Part shown: positions 8,546 through 18,702 of the stretch, in pieces
How positions within the stretch are numbered: the first letter of the stretch is position 1
How the letters are laid out: each line of letters starts with the position of its first letter
From: CAZTAK01 sp964611585
Lineage (GTDB): Bacteria > Pseudomonadota > Alphaproteobacteria > SHVP01
Direction: 5' to 3'
DNA length: 58,533 bases
Assembly (NCBI GenBank): GCA_964611585.1
Contig: CAZTAK010000010.1
Span: 1 to 58,533, forward strand
Position numbers and translations under genes: made by a program
Notes under the pieces: model-generated
What the model saw: the letters and a program-made list of their open reading frames with translations, nothing else
Told to the model about the DNA's origin: nothing
Databases searched by the model: none

Positions 8546-10066
8546 CTATTCGCACGTGCTCGTCGCACCCTTGAAGGGCAGGCGCTCGTCCGGACGTGGG
8601 GTCCAGTTGACGCAATCCCGCATTCCATAGGCATGGATCTCGTTGTAGAGCGGTCCGAAAACAGCGTTGTCCCTGTCGATCTGCCAGATCTTGGCGAAGA
8701 TCGCCCGGCGCTTGTCGAGATCGGTCGTCGCGCGTTGCTCCAGGGCCAGCTGGTCGACTTCCGGACTGCTCCAATAGCTGTGCATGGTGGCGCTCTCGTA
8801 CTCTAGGTTCAGAAGAAGATCTGCGTCCAGAACAGAGAGACCCATCGAGAACAGATACATGCTGGGCAATTCGTTGGCGAGCCAGAGTGGAAACAGCGCC
8901 GCCATTTCCATCGACTGAAGCTCGAGGTTTATTCCGACATCGCCGAGATAGCCGACCAGCGCCTGGGCAGTCTGATCGGCGAAGGCCCAGCGGTTGTTCG
9001 GGTACTGGAACAGAATTGGTTTGCCGTCATAGCCCGATTCCTGGACCAGTCTGCGGGCCATATCCGGGTCGTACGCGGGAACGCCCAGCGACGGATCATG
9101 ACCGAAGGTAACCGGCGGAGCGAGTTGCCCGATCGGGATGCCGAGCCCGCGTAGCAGTTTGGACGTGATCGCTTCCCGATCGACCGCATGAAGCATGGCC
9201 TGGCGAAGCTTGACACTGTCAAGCGGCGCGTTGTTCGTGTTGTAGGCCATAAAGATGACCCGGTTGCTCGGGACCCTGACGATCTTGACGCCGTCGACTC
9301 TTGACAGGCTATCCACCAGCGGCGGGGGCAGCACCGGTACGATGTCGATATCGCCTGACGCCAGCGCCGCGGCCCGCGAGGCCTCGGAGGGCATCGGCCG
9401 GAAGACAACCGTCTTCACGCTCGGCGCACCTTCCCAATAGTCGCCGAAGGCCTCGAGCTCGAGAAAGTCGTCCTTCACCCATTCCTTGACCATGAAGGGA
9501 CCCGATCCGATCGGCGCGACCGCGAACCCTTCGGGACCCAAATCCTCGTACGCCTGCTGTGGCATGATCGAGGCCAGGCTCATGGTCCGGGCAAAGGTGG
9601 CGAAGGGTGTATTGACAGTGATTCGCAGGGTGCTGTTGTCGATCTTCTCGACCCCGGTCACCGCCCTAAAATAGGCTCGGACCGGCGACTTTGGGTTGCC
9701 CAAGATGTACTGAAGTGTCCATACCACGTCGTCGACCGTTACCGGCTCTCCGTTGTGGAACTTCATCCCCGGACGCATCTTGACAGTCCAGACTTTGGCG
9801 TCATTTTCGGCTGTCCAGGACGCCGCCACGCTTGGCGAAACTGAACCGTCCGCGTTGATCACTGCTATGTGCCCGAAGACGTTCTGGTACACGTTGAGGG
9901 CAAACGCGGCGGTGTTCGCCGAGGGATCGAGCGTCAACACATCCACGCTCTGGGCGACACGAATCTTTCCCTGCTGCGCTTGTGCGGGATTGAATGTAAG
10001 CAACAGGCCGCACACAAGCACTACCAACACAGAACACACAGACTTCACAATTGGCATTCTAATCAT
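8546..10066 (-). CDS. ABC transporter substrate-binding protein, family 5 (operon 1)
   Basis: This 506-residue periplasmic solute receptor belongs to the SBP_bac_5 (peptide/nickel) family. An N-terminal signal peptide (basic start, a long Val/Leu core, AQAQQ cleavage region) precedes the mature protein. Typical features include the PGMKFHNGEPVTVDDVVWTL block and LRQAMLHAVDREAI. The ATG at 10066 is preferred over the longer frame because AAGGGAG lies upstream at good spacing and the signal peptide starts there. It is the last gene after dppB-C-D-F-like genes, with a 183-bp gap that may carry its own promoter. The ligand could be peptides, but family 5 receptors also bind opines, sugars and metal chelates. 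Confidence 0.92.
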   Translation of the reverse strand: MIRMPIVKSVCSVLVVLVCGLLLTFNPAQAQQGKIRVAQSVDVLTLDPSANTAAFALNVYQNVFGHIAVINADGSVSPSVAASWTAENDAKVWTVKMRPGMKFHNGEPVTVDDVVWTLQYILGNPKSPVRAYFRAVTGVEKIDNSTLRITVNTPFATFARTMSLASIMPQQAYEDLGPEGFAVAPIGSGPFMVKEWVKDDFLELEAFGDYWEGAPSVKTVVFRPMPSEASRAAALASGDIDIVPVLPPPLVDSLSRVDGVKIVRVPSNRVIFMAYNTNNAPLDSVKLRQAMLHAVDREAITSKLLRGLGIPIGQLAPPVTFGHDPSLGVPAYDPDMARRLVQESGYDGKPILFQYPNNRWAFADQTAQALVGYLGDVGINLELQSMEMAALFPLWLANELPSMYLFSMGLSVLDADLLLNLEYESATMHSYWSSPEVDQLALEQRATTDLDKRRAIFAKIWQIDRDNAVFGPLYNEIHAYGMRDCVNWTPRPDERLPFKGATSTCE

Positions 10067-10249
10067 CCGGGGACTCCCTTCCTTGTATTTCGTTCCCTCC
10101 AATTGACGGTTGTTGTTCGAGGTTGTTTCTTGTCCGTCTTGAGATTCCTTGACGACGATATATTCATTTACAGTTTCACGCCAGTCTGACCATTGGCTCC
10201 CACCAGATACCGCTCACGACCTTCTTCGCTCAATTTGGGACACCCGTGT

Positions 10250-11296
10250 CTATTCGCCTCCTTCCGTCGTGGAGCGGGCGGAATCGGATCGGGGCGTCTC
10301 GGCCATTGAGATCTCAAAAGGCGCATCATCTGGAAAAAAGCACGCCGCCAGATGACCCTCGGTACCTTGAGGCTCCAGCCCCGGAACCGTCGAGGCGCAT
10401 TCCGGACGCGCTTTGAAACATCGGGTTCGGAACACGCAGCCAGACGGCGGCGCGATCGGGTTTGGAATATCACCCTCCAGTATGACCCGCTTGCGCACGT
10501 GCCGAAGACGGGGGTCGGGTAGAGGCACCGCGGACAGCAAGGATTGAGTGTAGGGATGCCGCGGGCGGTCGAAGACCTGCTCAAGGGTGCCGATCTCGAC
10601 GATTCGACCGAGATACATGACCGCGATGTGATCTGACACGTAGCGGATGACCAACATGTTGTGCGAAATGAAAAGGTAGCTCAGGCCCAACCGGCGCTGC
10701 AGCCGGTTCAGGAGATTCAGCACCTGCGCTTGAATGGACACGTCAAGCGCCGAAACGGCTTCGTCAAGGATGAGGATTTCGGGCTCAAGGGCAAGTGCCC
10801 GCGCGATCGCGATGCGTTGTCGCTGCCCGCCTGAAAATGCAGTCGGCTTGCGGTTCGCCTGCTCGGGCCTCAGCCCGACACTTTCAATCACCTCGTCCAC
10901 ACGTTCGCGCCGGTAGCAGTGATTGATGCGCAAGGGTTCGGCGACAACCTCGTGCACCGTCAGGCGCGGGTCGAGCGACGCAAACGGGTCTTGAAAAACC
11001 ACCTGCATCGAACGCCGTTCTTCGTTCGTGCGTTGTTTGTGCCCGAGTGTTCGGCCCTTGAGTCGAACAGTGCCACTCGTTGCCTCGATAAGACCAAGAA
11101 GAGTACGGCCGAGAGTCGACTTGCCACACCCCGACTCCCCCACGAGTCCAAGTGTCGTGCCGCGTGGAAGTGCAAAGCTCACCCCGTTGACTGCCTTTAG
11201 CGTATCCTTGCCCCAGCCGCTCGATCTCGGCACAAGGAAATGCGTGTGAAGGTCCTCAACCTCCAAGATGTCCGGTTCGTGAACGGGCGTTGTCAT
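10250..11296 (-). CDS. Oligopeptide-type ABC transporter ATP-binding protein (DppF-like, operon 1)
   Basis: This 348-residue nucleotide-binding subunit energises the importer from the cytoplasmic side. Walker A is GESGCGKST, the signature is SGGQRQR, and the Walker B/D-loop region reads LILDEAVSALD, with AV in place of the usual PT. The C-terminal oligopeptide-transporter extension contains the SGCVFRTRCFKARPEC cysteine cluster. The ATG at 11296 follows the preceding gene's stop by 4 bp; a longer frame overlapping that gene is less likely. Confidence 0.92.
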   Translation of the reverse strand: MTTPVHEPDILEVEDLHTHFLVPRSSGWGKDTLKAVNGVSFALPRGTTLGLVGESGCGKSTLGRTLLGLIEATSGTVRLKGRTLGHKQRTNEERRSMQVVFQDPFASLDPRLTVHEVVAEPLRINHCYRRERVDEVIESVGLRPEQANRKPTAFSGGQRQRIAIARALALEPEILILDEAVSALDVSIQAQVLNLLNRLQRRLGLSYLFISHNMLVIRYVSDHIAVMYLGRIVEIGTLEQVFDRPRHPYTQSLLSAVPLPDPRLRHVRKRVILEGDIPNPIAPPSGCVFRTRCFKARPECASTVPGLEPQGTEGHLAACFFPDDAPFEISMAETPRSDSARSTTEGGE

Positions 11297-11300
11297 GCCG

Positions 11301-12380
11301 CTAACCACCGTCGTTCGACTCAATCTCGGATTCGGCAACACCGTCCTCTATCCAGGCCGGGACGTCGGCCACGAAATGGCAGGCGGATTCGTGTGAACCG
11401 CTGAAGACGCGCCTGTCTGGTTCCTGATCTGCGCAGATGGCGCGACGATTGGAGAGCCCGCAACGCGGATGAAACACACAACCGGTCGGATACGCCCCGA
11501 CGGCGGGAGGCTGTCCTGCGATCGAGTTGAGTTCAGCGTGCTCGGAGTCGCGGCGTGGCAGACTATTGAGGAGACCGACCGTGTAGGGATGGGACGGCTG
11601 CTCGAAGAGCGCGTCAACATCGGCGCATTCCATCATTCGTCCGCCGTACATCACGCCCACGCGGTCGGCCGTTTCTGCCACCAGACCGAGATCGTGGGTG
11701 ACAAGTACCATCGAGGCACCGGTCCGCTCGCGCACTGCAGCCAGGACCTCCAACACCTGCGCCTGGATCGTCACGTCAAGGGCCGTAGTCGGCTCGTCGG
11801 CAATCAAAAGCGTCGGATCGTTGGCGACCGCCATAGCGATCATCGCGCGCTGGCGCATGCCACCCGAGAACTCGTGCGGGAACTGGCGGTAGCGCCGGCC
11901 CGGGTCCGGGATTTCGACGAGCGAGAGCAGATCGATAACCCGATCCCGGAGGTCCGTCTTGGAGACGCCAGGTTCATGAATCTGGATGATTTCTCCGACC
12001 TGCTTGCCGACCCTGATCACCGGGTTGAGTGAGGTCATCGGGTCCTGGAAGATCATTGCCAGGCGTGTTCCCCGCAGTTCCCTCAACTCGCGAGCCGAAA
12101 GTGTCAGAAGATTCTGGTCCTCCAGCCAGATCTCGCCTCCGGTCACCTTGATATTGCCCGGAAGCAATCCGATCACGGCGAGCATCGTCAGGGTCTTCCC
12201 CGATCCGGATTCTCCGACGATACTGAAGACGCTCCCCGGATTGACGTCGAAGGACACGTGATCGACGATCCGCTCCGGCCCGTCAGGAGTCAGCGCGTCG
12301 ATTACGAGATCTCGGACCGAAAGGACCGGGTGAGGGCGCAGTAATTCGACGTCCCTATGTGGTGCGGTTGGCTCGGACAT
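11301..12380 (-). CDS. Oligopeptide-type ABC transporter ATP-binding protein (DppD-like, operon 1)
   Basis: This 359-residue ATPase is the partner of the DppF-like subunit. Walker A is GESGSGKTL, the signature is SGGMRQR, and Walker B with D-loop is LLIADEPTTALD. The C-terminal cysteine extension reads TGCVFHPRCGLSNRRAIC. The proposed start overlaps the end of the permease gene by 26 bp, as is common in coupled operons; an ATG three codons upstream is equally possible. Confidence 0.92.
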   Translation of the reverse strand: MSEPTAPHRDVELLRPHPVLSVRDLVIDALTPDGPERIVDHVSFDVNPGSVFSIVGESGSGKTLTMLAVIGLLPGNIKVTGGEIWLEDQNLLTLSARELRELRGTRLAMIFQDPMTSLNPVIRVGKQVGEIIQIHEPGVSKTDLRDRVIDLLSLVEIPDPGRRYRQFPHEFSGGMRQRAMIAMAVANDPTLLIADEPTTALDVTIQAQVLEVLAAVRERTGASMVLVTHDLGLVAETADRVGVMYGGRMMECADVDALFEQPSHPYTVGLLNSLPRRDSEHAELNSIAGQPPAVGAYPTGCVFHPRCGLSNRRAICADQEPDRRVFSGSHESACHFVADVPAWIEDGVAESEIESNDGG

Positions 12381-13266
12381 TGCCCGCACCCCCTTCCGTC
12401 GTAAATCGCTGGCTCATGAACTGTGTACCTGCGACCATCAGGAAGATGGAGATCCCGGGCAGGATCGATATCCACGGGTTCAGCCCCAGGTAGGTCTGAC
12501 CCTCGCTGATCATCAGCCCGAGGCTCGGCAGCGGTGGTTGGATTCCGAGCCCGAGATAGCTGATTGAAGACTCGATAATGATGATGAGACCCAGCTCATA
12601 GGAGCCGACGATTACCATCTGCGGCAGTACGTTCGGGAGCAGGTGCTTGCGGATGTTCCAGGTCGATGAAGCGCCCTGGGTGTTGGCTGAGAGAACGAAC
12701 TCCCGCTCCCTGAGCGACAATGCCATCGCGCGAGCCACGCGGCCGTATGAGACCCAGCCCGTGAATCCCAAGAGCAAGGCAAGGTTCAGCAGACTCGCCC
12801 CGATCACCGCCGTAACCGCAATCAGCAGGAGAATGCGGGGGATCGAGAGCTGAAGGTCGGCGATCCCCATAATCACGGACTCGGTCGCGCCGCGGAAGAA
12901 GCCAGCGATAAGGCCGAGCGTCACCCCTATCACCAAGCTCACCATCATCGCGCTGAACCCGATGAGCAACGATACCTGGGTACCGCGCGAGATGCGGGAC
13001 AGATAGTCGCGCCCCAGCGGATCCGTTCCGAACAGGTGGAAGCGGTCGTCCGACGATTGAAACGGCTGCAAATATCCCGCCGACAAGTCTTGGCCATAAG
13101 GATCGAAACCGGGAAGCAACGGTACGGCGAAGGCGATCAGAAGAACGCCGACGAGCATGAAAGTTGCAGCGGCAATCGAACCGCGAATCTCGCGCAGCCA
13201 AGCCGGCCGGCGTTTCCGGCGGGCCACGGGCGGCGCAGTTGGCTGGTCTTGATTGCGCTCGGTCAT
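12355..13266 (-). CDS. ABC transporter permease (DppC-like, operon 1)
   Basis: This 303-residue inner-membrane permease has an N-terminal basic cytoplasmic tail, one TM helix, a periplasmic loop (HLFGTDPLGRDYLSRI is the family signature) and then the five-helix BPD_transp core. The EAA-type loop is recognisable around REREFVLSANTQGAS. It pairs with the DppB-like permease, whose gene overlaps its start by 4 bp. Confidence 0.92.
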   Translation of the reverse strand: MTERNQDQPTAPPVARRKRRPAWLREIRGSIAAATFMLVGVLLIAFAVPLLPGFDPYGQDLSAGYLQPFQSSDDRFHLFGTDPLGRDYLSRISRGTQVSLLIGFSAMMVSLVIGVTLGLIAGFFRGATESVIMGIADLQLSIPRILLLIAVTAVIGASLLNLALLLGFTGWVSYGRVARAMALSLREREFVLSANTQGASSTWNIRKHLLPNVLPQMVIVGSYELGLIIIIESSISYLGLGIQPPLPSLGLMISEGQTYLGLNPWISILPGISIFLMVAGTQFMSQRFTTEGGAGNVRANRTT

Positions 13267-14180
13267 TTCAGCCTGATCCGCGGGTCGAGAATGCCGTAGA
13301 GCATATCCACCATGAAATTAATGGCCACAAACAGAAAAGAAGCCACGACGACACCGGCCATGATCACGGGGTAATCGCGCTGGGTGACAGCCTGGACGAT
13401 CAGGCGTCCCATTCCGGGCCAGCTGAACACGGTCTCGGTTACCACTGTTCCCCCGAGCAGAATGCCGAGGTTGATGCCGCCGATAGTGACGAGCGGAAGA
13501 AGCGCATTGGGCAGCATGTGCCGGAGCACGACCTTTGTCCGTGTCTGGCCCTTGGCGTAGGCGGTTCGAACATAGTCCTGCTGCTCCTGCTCGCCGAAGG
13601 CCGCATCGAGGAGACGCAGATAGAGCGCGATCTCGAAGGTGGATAGCGTTACTACCGGCAGAATCATGTTGTCGATGCCGCCGCGGCCCACCGAGGGAAG
13701 CCACCTCAGGACCACCGAGAACAGAATGATCAGCAGCAAACCGAACCAGAACACCGGAATTGCCTGGCGGATGAAGGCGATCCAGAGCAGCACCGAACGC
13801 AGGATCTGGCTATCGCTCAGGCGCATCGCCAGCGCCGCCGCAAATGCCAGAGAGACGCCCACCACGAAAGATGTCAGCGCCAACTCCAGCGTCGCTGGAA
13901 GGCGTTCGAGCACGAGACTCAAGGCCGAGGCCTGAATGCGGAGTGAGTTGCCAAAGTCACCCTGGACGGCGTTCTTCATGAACGCCCAGTACTGGACCCA
14001 AAGAGGCCGATCGAGACCAAGCTCAGCGCGGAACGCCGCCATCTCCTCGGCCGTTGCCGCCTCGGCCAGCAACAGCGCGGTGGGATCGCCGGCGAGTCGA
14101 ACAACGAAGAAGGCTACGGTCAGGACGCCAAAGACGGTAAAAACCGACTGTATGGACCGTCTTCTCACATACGCGAACAT
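13263..14180 (-). CDS. ABC transporter permease (DppB-like, operon 1)
   Basis: This 305-residue inner-membrane permease is the first gene of the operon. It opens with the typical DppB N terminus (FAYVRRRSIQSVFTVFGV, a TM helix), followed by LGLDRPLWVQYW and the permease core with YVRTAYAKGQT. The ATG at 14180 matches the family start; the open frame continues to 14297 with sequence unlike DppB. The promoter should lie between 14180 and the EamA gene end at 14652. Confidence 0.92.
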   Translation of the reverse strand: MFAYVRRRSIQSVFTVFGVLTVAFFVVRLAGDPTALLLAEAATAEEMAAFRAELGLDRPLWVQYWAFMKNAVQGDFGNSLRIQASALSLVLERLPATLELALTSFVVGVSLAFAAALAMRLSDSQILRSVLLWIAFIRQAIPVFWFGLLLIILFSVVLRWLPSVGRGGIDNMILPVVTLSTFEIALYLRLLDAAFGEQEQQDYVRTAYAKGQTRTKVVLRHMLPNALLPLVTIGGINLGILLGGTVVTETVFSWPGMGRLIVQAVTQRDYPVIMAGVVVASFLFVAINFMVDMLYGILDPRIRLK

Positions 14181-14651
14181 GGCAGTTCGTCCGTCCCCTA
14201 CGCCGTTGGACAGGAAAGGCGGGGTAATCCGACACGCATTGCGCCGTTTTCTTCCCCGTATTCTCGGAGCAGGCAGAACAATTCGCCCGTCGGTCAAGGA
14301 TTGGTAAGAGAATCTCCAGCGTTGTCAAGGTAACCGACGCCTGCCGCAAATTAGCGTCCGACATATCGGGTGCAAGGCGCCACGGTCACGGTCTGCCACA
14401 AATTCATGGCCTCACCGCGAAACAGGCGGATCGTCTTTCGATGTCTTGAAGGCGCAGACGAGGTTCTGGATTGTTTTGGTACAATCGCGGCATCGCAAAT
14501 CGCTGCCATGAATTTCGCACTTCGCTGGGCGGACTGCTTGCCAGGTCAACGCTTCCAACGGCGCCACGATCCGTTATTCAATGCTCGTCGTTTCGATGAT
14601 GCGCCCGTACCATTCCAGAACACTTGGCGCCGCGATGCGCAGGAAAAACTC
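14181..14651. other. Intergenic region upstream of ABC operon 1
   Basis: About 470 bp between the EamA permease and the first ABC gene, both on the minus strand. It probably contains the operon promoter, but I do not recognise clear -35/-10 boxes. No gene is supported. Confidence 0.45.
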
Positions 14652-15611
14652 TCACCTGCCGCGTATAGAGAAAAAATTGACCAGGAAGAGACTGGCGCCG
14701 ATCAGAACCAAGGCCGCCCAAATCCACAAGCTGGGCGCATCAGCGAATATCCAAATTCCAAGACCTATGCCGACCAGAGTGGCGACATAGTTTACCATGG
14801 AGAAGAAAACAGGCCCGGCGCGCTTGATCAATTCGAAAATCAAATAGAAGGCAAGTGCGTTGTTGGCCATCGCTGCCAGCGTCGCCCAATGGCCGGCGCC
14901 AAAGGGGCCGCCGAACGCCCACCACTCGCCGGTCACCGCCATAACCGCCAGCATCGAGATCGATCCCATGAACGTCAGGCCGGCTGCGAATTGCACGGAA
15001 TCGCCCTGAGGCGGGCGTATCAGAGCCACGCAAATGGCGTTCAACGCATAGCAAAGCGGCGCCGCGAACCCGAGCGCCACCCAGCCCACCATCTCCCGGC
15101 TGGGCAGGCTCGTCTCCGGCAGGAGCACAAATAGAACGCCCGCCAGCCCGAGCAGAATGCCGAAAAAGCGAACAGGATGGAATCTGTCTAGCCGGAATAT
15201 CATCGCCAGAGCGTAGATCGTGACCGGTACGAGCGAGAGGCCAAGGCTGAGAATCCCGGAAGGCACCTTGGCGGCGACAAAAGCGAATATCAGATAAGGA
15301 ATGGTGAGGTTGAGAATACCGGTGACGATATAGACGCGCACATGCGCCCACCTCCGCGACGGCAAGCCGCCAAGAAGCGCCGCCAATATGAACAGGATGA
15401 TGCCGGCGCCAAGCGATTGCCAAAAGACGTACGGCACAAAGGGAAGGCCGTTGTCGGCCGCAATGCGGTTCAAAACGAGGATCAGGGCGAAGGACAGACC
15501 GAGCACGAAGAGCATCAAGATGGAAAGGGCGCCTGGATTGCCCCAAGCCGCCCGCGCCGCGTCGCTCGCCGTGTTGGCGGTTGGTCTGCGCGTTTCGCCG
15601 TCACTTGCCAT
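14652..15611 (-). CDS. EamA/RhaT-type drug/metabolite transporter
   Basis: This 319-residue polytopic inner-membrane protein has about ten predicted TM helices in two EamA repeats. The first runs from about residue 30, with LNRIAADNGLPFVPYVFWQ; the second starts near PLCYALNAICVALI. The family exports amino acids or small metabolites. The protein ends FFSIRGR, a short basic cytosolic tail. Starting at the second methionine of the open frame (15611) leaves a 30-residue polar N terminus; a start 14 codons upstream is possible. It precedes the ABC operon on the same strand, about 470 bp away. Confidence 0.88.
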   Translation of the reverse strand: MASDGETRRPTANTASDAARAAWGNPGALSILMLFVLGLSFALILVLNRIAADNGLPFVPYVFWQSLGAGIILFILAALLGGLPSRRWAHVRVYIVTGILNLTIPYLIFAFVAAKVPSGILSLGLSLVPVTIYALAMIFRLDRFHPVRFFGILLGLAGVLFVLLPETSLPSREMVGWVALGFAAPLCYALNAICVALIRPPQGDSVQFAAGLTFMGSISMLAVMAVTGEWWAFGGPFGAGHWATLAAMANNALAFYLIFELIKRAGPVFFSMVNYVATLVGIGLGIWIFADAPSLWIWAALVLIGASLFLVNFFSIRGR

Positions 15612-16401
15612 GAGCATCCCCGGAACGGCCTGCGCCAAACCCGCATCACGCACTATGCGGGCGGAAGTCTAGCCGAACCTGGCTGTTTCGCAAAAGGGCT
15701 GACGCTCGCCAAGTCGCGGGGCCGAACCATACCGGGTTCACGAGCAGATCGACGCCTGCTTTGGTTCATGAGCGGACACGAGACCCCTTCACACCGGAGG
15801 TCCGCAATTAACCCATAGCGGAATTTCTTCAAAGCACAGGGTTCGGTCAGCATTTGTCGGTGACGAGCGCAGAAACGAAAAGCAGCCGCTGCGAGATTGG
15901 CCCGAGTCGTGCGAGAGGATTCTGGCTCTGCACAGCAACTGAAACGGCCCGGCCCGATAGACGGCGGGATGACCTCGCCGGGGCGGTTCTATCTGAGGCG
16001 AGGGGTCAACCGGGAGTCCAGGGCCGCCGCACATCTACATCACCTGATGCCGCAGAGCGCCGCCACCTTCTTCTTGGTCCCCTTGAGGTCGGCGCACTGC
16101 CACTCCACACAGACATCCCCAACTAGAACCCAAAATCATACCAGGGGCCGCTGTTCGGGAACGCGTACATACGAACGTCAAGGAAAAGGCGTTCCAAAAA
16201 AAGAAATCGGGACAATCGCTCCATGCACAAGCGCCAGCCGGAAGCCTGGTGCAGTCGGTGCCCTTGCGATTGGCTGCGTGGCGCATGCCGCCAGCCGCAG
16301 AGCCAGTCCAATTACCATACCTAGTCGAACGGTTTGAGATATCCCGATTCGCCTCGCCATGTATTGACATTGATGACCCGAGGTCGCGTCGGCTCTCCTG
16401 A
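15612..16401. other. Long intergenic region, nothing recognised
   Basis: About 790 bp with several overlapping short open frames on both strands, none with family-like sequence. It may be eroded DNA, since a small coding-like fragment follows at 16402. Confidence 0.45.
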
Positions 16402-16617
16402 GCGGGGCGGCGCCCGCTCAACAGGTATAGCGCGACAAGCCTCGCGAAACGGGGCCGGTCGTGGGACGGTTTCGATCGGATCGAGGACGCAGTGATTGCG
16501 TCACCCAACCTGCGTAACGCGCTGCAACGGCGCGTTGAGGCGGTGGTTGCGTTTTTCGATCGCAAACCTGGCTTCGCGGTAATTGTCGTCCAGCGATCGA
16601 AAGCGCTATTGTCGTAG
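16402..16617 (+). pseudogene. Possible gene remnant (72 codons)
   Basis: This open frame runs from a TGA at 16399 to a TAG at 16615-16617 and has coding-like codon use and a regular helical pattern (DAVIASPNLRNALQRRVEAV, then a second helix). It lacks a convincing start codon. It loosely recalls the C-terminal helices of a TetR-type regulator, but this is only an impression. It lies just before the unknown protein at 16676. Confidence 0.25.
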
Positions 16618-16675
16618 CCCGCGAGGCCCTGATCTTCCTTGAATTGCGATACGGCGCGAGATACCGAGGGCGATT

Positions 16676-17533
16676 GTGTCTTCGGCCATGGCCCCGGCTC
16701 CGATAGGATATTGGGGAGCGGTGGTGCGTGCGGTTCCGACGGGGGCAACCCTTCTCGAAGATCGCTTCAACACGAACTGGCGGAATTTGCGTCTTATGGA
16801 TATCTCGTTTGAGCTCATCAGAATTGTTGATTATTCCATCGACCAGGCCATCGACAAGATCATGAACACGGACGAGGCGCTCCTTTCGTTCATGAACATC
16901 GACATGATCGACGGTCAATTCGGTACCAAAGAATTTCCCGATGGAACCACGGACGACGACCTCATCAGCGTTGCATCGCTTCCCTTGGTCCAGCGCTATG
17001 TCCTGCTGACCTCGGGAAAGATGCAATCAGAGAACGGGTCGATTCCAATCCCCATGGTTATTGATGCCGAGCGCGGTGACCCGACCGGATTCTTGTTCGT
17101 GCAAAGGTTCACATCCGGACAAAGTCCGCTATACAGCGAAACGGACGGACGCACTTTTCCGGCCCAAACCCAGGAGAATTTCTTCAAACATGCCCCGCCC
17201 CATCGAATGGGGGATGACCAACAGGGTAGCTTGCTGATCACCGAAGCGTTCAAACGCTTTGGCAGAAGGCTTATGAAGAGAGCCTTCAACGACCCGGAGC
17301 CGAAGATATCCACCATCATGGTGATGCTCGTCGACGGGAAGATCGAGGGAGAAGCGTCTTTCTTCTATGTCCACGGGAAAAGTGGAACGACGATAAAAGT
17401 TACGTTCACCCAGGAGGAAAATGTTTTCGTGCTTCAGCAAGTCCTGAAAATGGACGACCAGGGCAAGTCTAGCGACCTTGAGGATGAATTGAAGACCCCG
17501 ATCCTGGACACCTATCAAAACGCGCTGCTTTGA
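16676..17533 (+). CDS. Hypothetical protein, no family recognised
   Basis: This 285-residue acidic, soluble-looking protein has no signal peptide or TM helix. It has a helical N-terminal part (VDYSIDQAIDKIM) and a C-terminal half rich in beta strands (STIMVMLVDGKIEGEASFFYVHG). The chosen start is GTG at 16676, with GAGGG at 16666-16670; ATG codons at 16688 and 16796 are alternatives. Codon use is somewhat less GC-biased than in neighbouring genes, which may point to acquisition. It faces the VOC gene tail-to-tail with 50 bp between them. I do not recognise any domain and assign no function. Confidence 0.65.
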   Translation: MSSAMAPAPIGYWGAVVRAVPTGATLLEDRFNTNWRNLRLMDISFELIRIVDYSIDQAIDKIMNTDEALLSFMNIDMIDGQFGTKEFPDGTTDDDLISVASLPLVQRYVLLTSGKMQSENGSIPIPMVIDAERGDPTGFLFVQRFTSGQSPLYSETDGRTFPAQTQENFFKHAPPHRMGDDQQGSLLITEAFKRFGRRLMKRAFNDPEPKISTIMVMLVDGKIEGEASFFYVHGKSGTTIKVTFTQEENVFVLQQVLKMDDQGKSSDLEDELKTPILDTYQNALL

Positions 17534-17583
17534 TCGCTTGCGCGCCGCCCGTCCGGTCGCGCTCCACGCAATTGCAGCCCGCG

Positions 17584-18519
17584 CTATATTTGCGAGAACA
17601 ATTCGAGACGCTCACCGTCCGGGCCTTCGAATAGTCGGGCACGGACCTTGCCAAACGGAGGCAACAAGGTGGCGTACGGATCTCCCACCGGCCCGGCGCC
17701 CAGACTGGCAAAGCGTGCGCACCCTGCTTCGAAGTCGTCGCACTGGAACGAAATGGAAAGAATGCCCAGGGCAGGGGGTGCGGCATTTACCCGCCGACCT
17801 TCGATTCCGACATATTCCGAGATTTCGATACGACCGTTGGGGGTGAGGCGATTCATCGCGAGGTTCAAGTTCCGCAACGCAGTACCTTTCGGCAACTTAA
17901 GAAACTCCTCCAGCCCTTCCAGTGTCTTGTCCTGGTTCACGGTGAATCCGATTCCGCAATAGAAGTCGCGGCACACGTCGGCATTGGCCGAGTGCACGAC
18001 GACATTCTGGACTTCACTGGCCGGAAGGGTCAGATCTTTGTGAATCGTCGGTCCGGTCGCGACGATTTCGAACACATCCAGAAGCGTCCCGTCGGGATCG
18101 AAGCACATACAGTCATGGACCGATAGCGCGTCACTGACTTTCCAGAAATGGGGCTCGGATCGCGCAAGGGTGCCGGCATCGACAATACGCGGCCAGGCCG
18201 CCGCGAGATCGGGGACACGGTAATTGATCGCATAGAGGCCGTGATCTCCGGGTCGTTCGTAGCCGCCCCAAATCTGCTCAGCGTCGGAGCCAAACTCGAC
18301 CAGGCGCATGAGACCGCTCGCAATCGTAGGGACGCCGATAACGGCGAAATTGGCGCTCAGGTTTCGGTTCTCCGACCAGGTGCCGTTGAATGTGTCTTGT
18401 GGACCGCCCTCCAGGACTCCGGTTCCAAGCACGTCATACCGGAAGGCCTCCCGATAGAACGAGATCGAACGGTCAAGGTTTGAAACACCGATCGTTACTA
18501 CCTTCAGTTCGCTTATCAC
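17584..18519 (-). CDS. Tandem VOC (glyoxalase/extradiol dioxygenase-like) protein A
   Basis: The 311-residue cytoplasmic protein contains two vicinal-oxygen-chelate modules pairs: an N-terminal half from VTIGVSNLDRSISFY and a C-terminal half from VVVHSANADVCRDFYCGIGF. The family includes glyoxalase I, extradiol ring-cleaving dioxygenases and isomerases, most using a divalent metal. The usual first ligand His before the VSNLDRS motif is not seen. The start is a GTG at 18519 with GGAGGA six bases upstream; the longer open frame lacks both a ribosome site and family resemblance. It lies downstream of tandem hydrolase A on the same strand, with a TTCTGACAGAA palindrome between the two genes. Confidence 0.82.
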   Translation of the reverse strand: MISELKVVTIGVSNLDRSISFYREAFRYDVLGTGVLEGGPQDTFNGTWSENRNLSANFAVIGVPTIASGLMRLVEFGSDAEQIWGGYERPGDHGLYAINYRVPDLAAAWPRIVDAGTLARSEPHFWKVSDALSVHDCMCFDPDGTLLDVFEIVATGPTIHKDLTLPASEVQNVVVHSANADVCRDFYCGIGFTVNQDKTLEGLEEFLKLPKGTALRNLNLAMNRLTPNGRIEISEYVGIEGRRVNAAPPALGILSISFQCDDFEAGCARFASLGAGPVGDPYATLLPPFGKVRARLFEGPDGERLELFSQI

Positions 18520-18702
18520 TGACGTCCTCCGGTTCGAGGCGATATCCGTAATCCGCAATCTGCTCGCGACGGTTTTCACCCACCTCAGCGGATCGCGGCA
18601 AGAGTGTGGACGGTCCGAGCCACCAACCGATCCGTGCGAGGGCAATGCTCGCCTGGCTGCAAGTCACCGGCGGCTACAGAGGGACTTTGGAAACTGCAAT
18701 TA

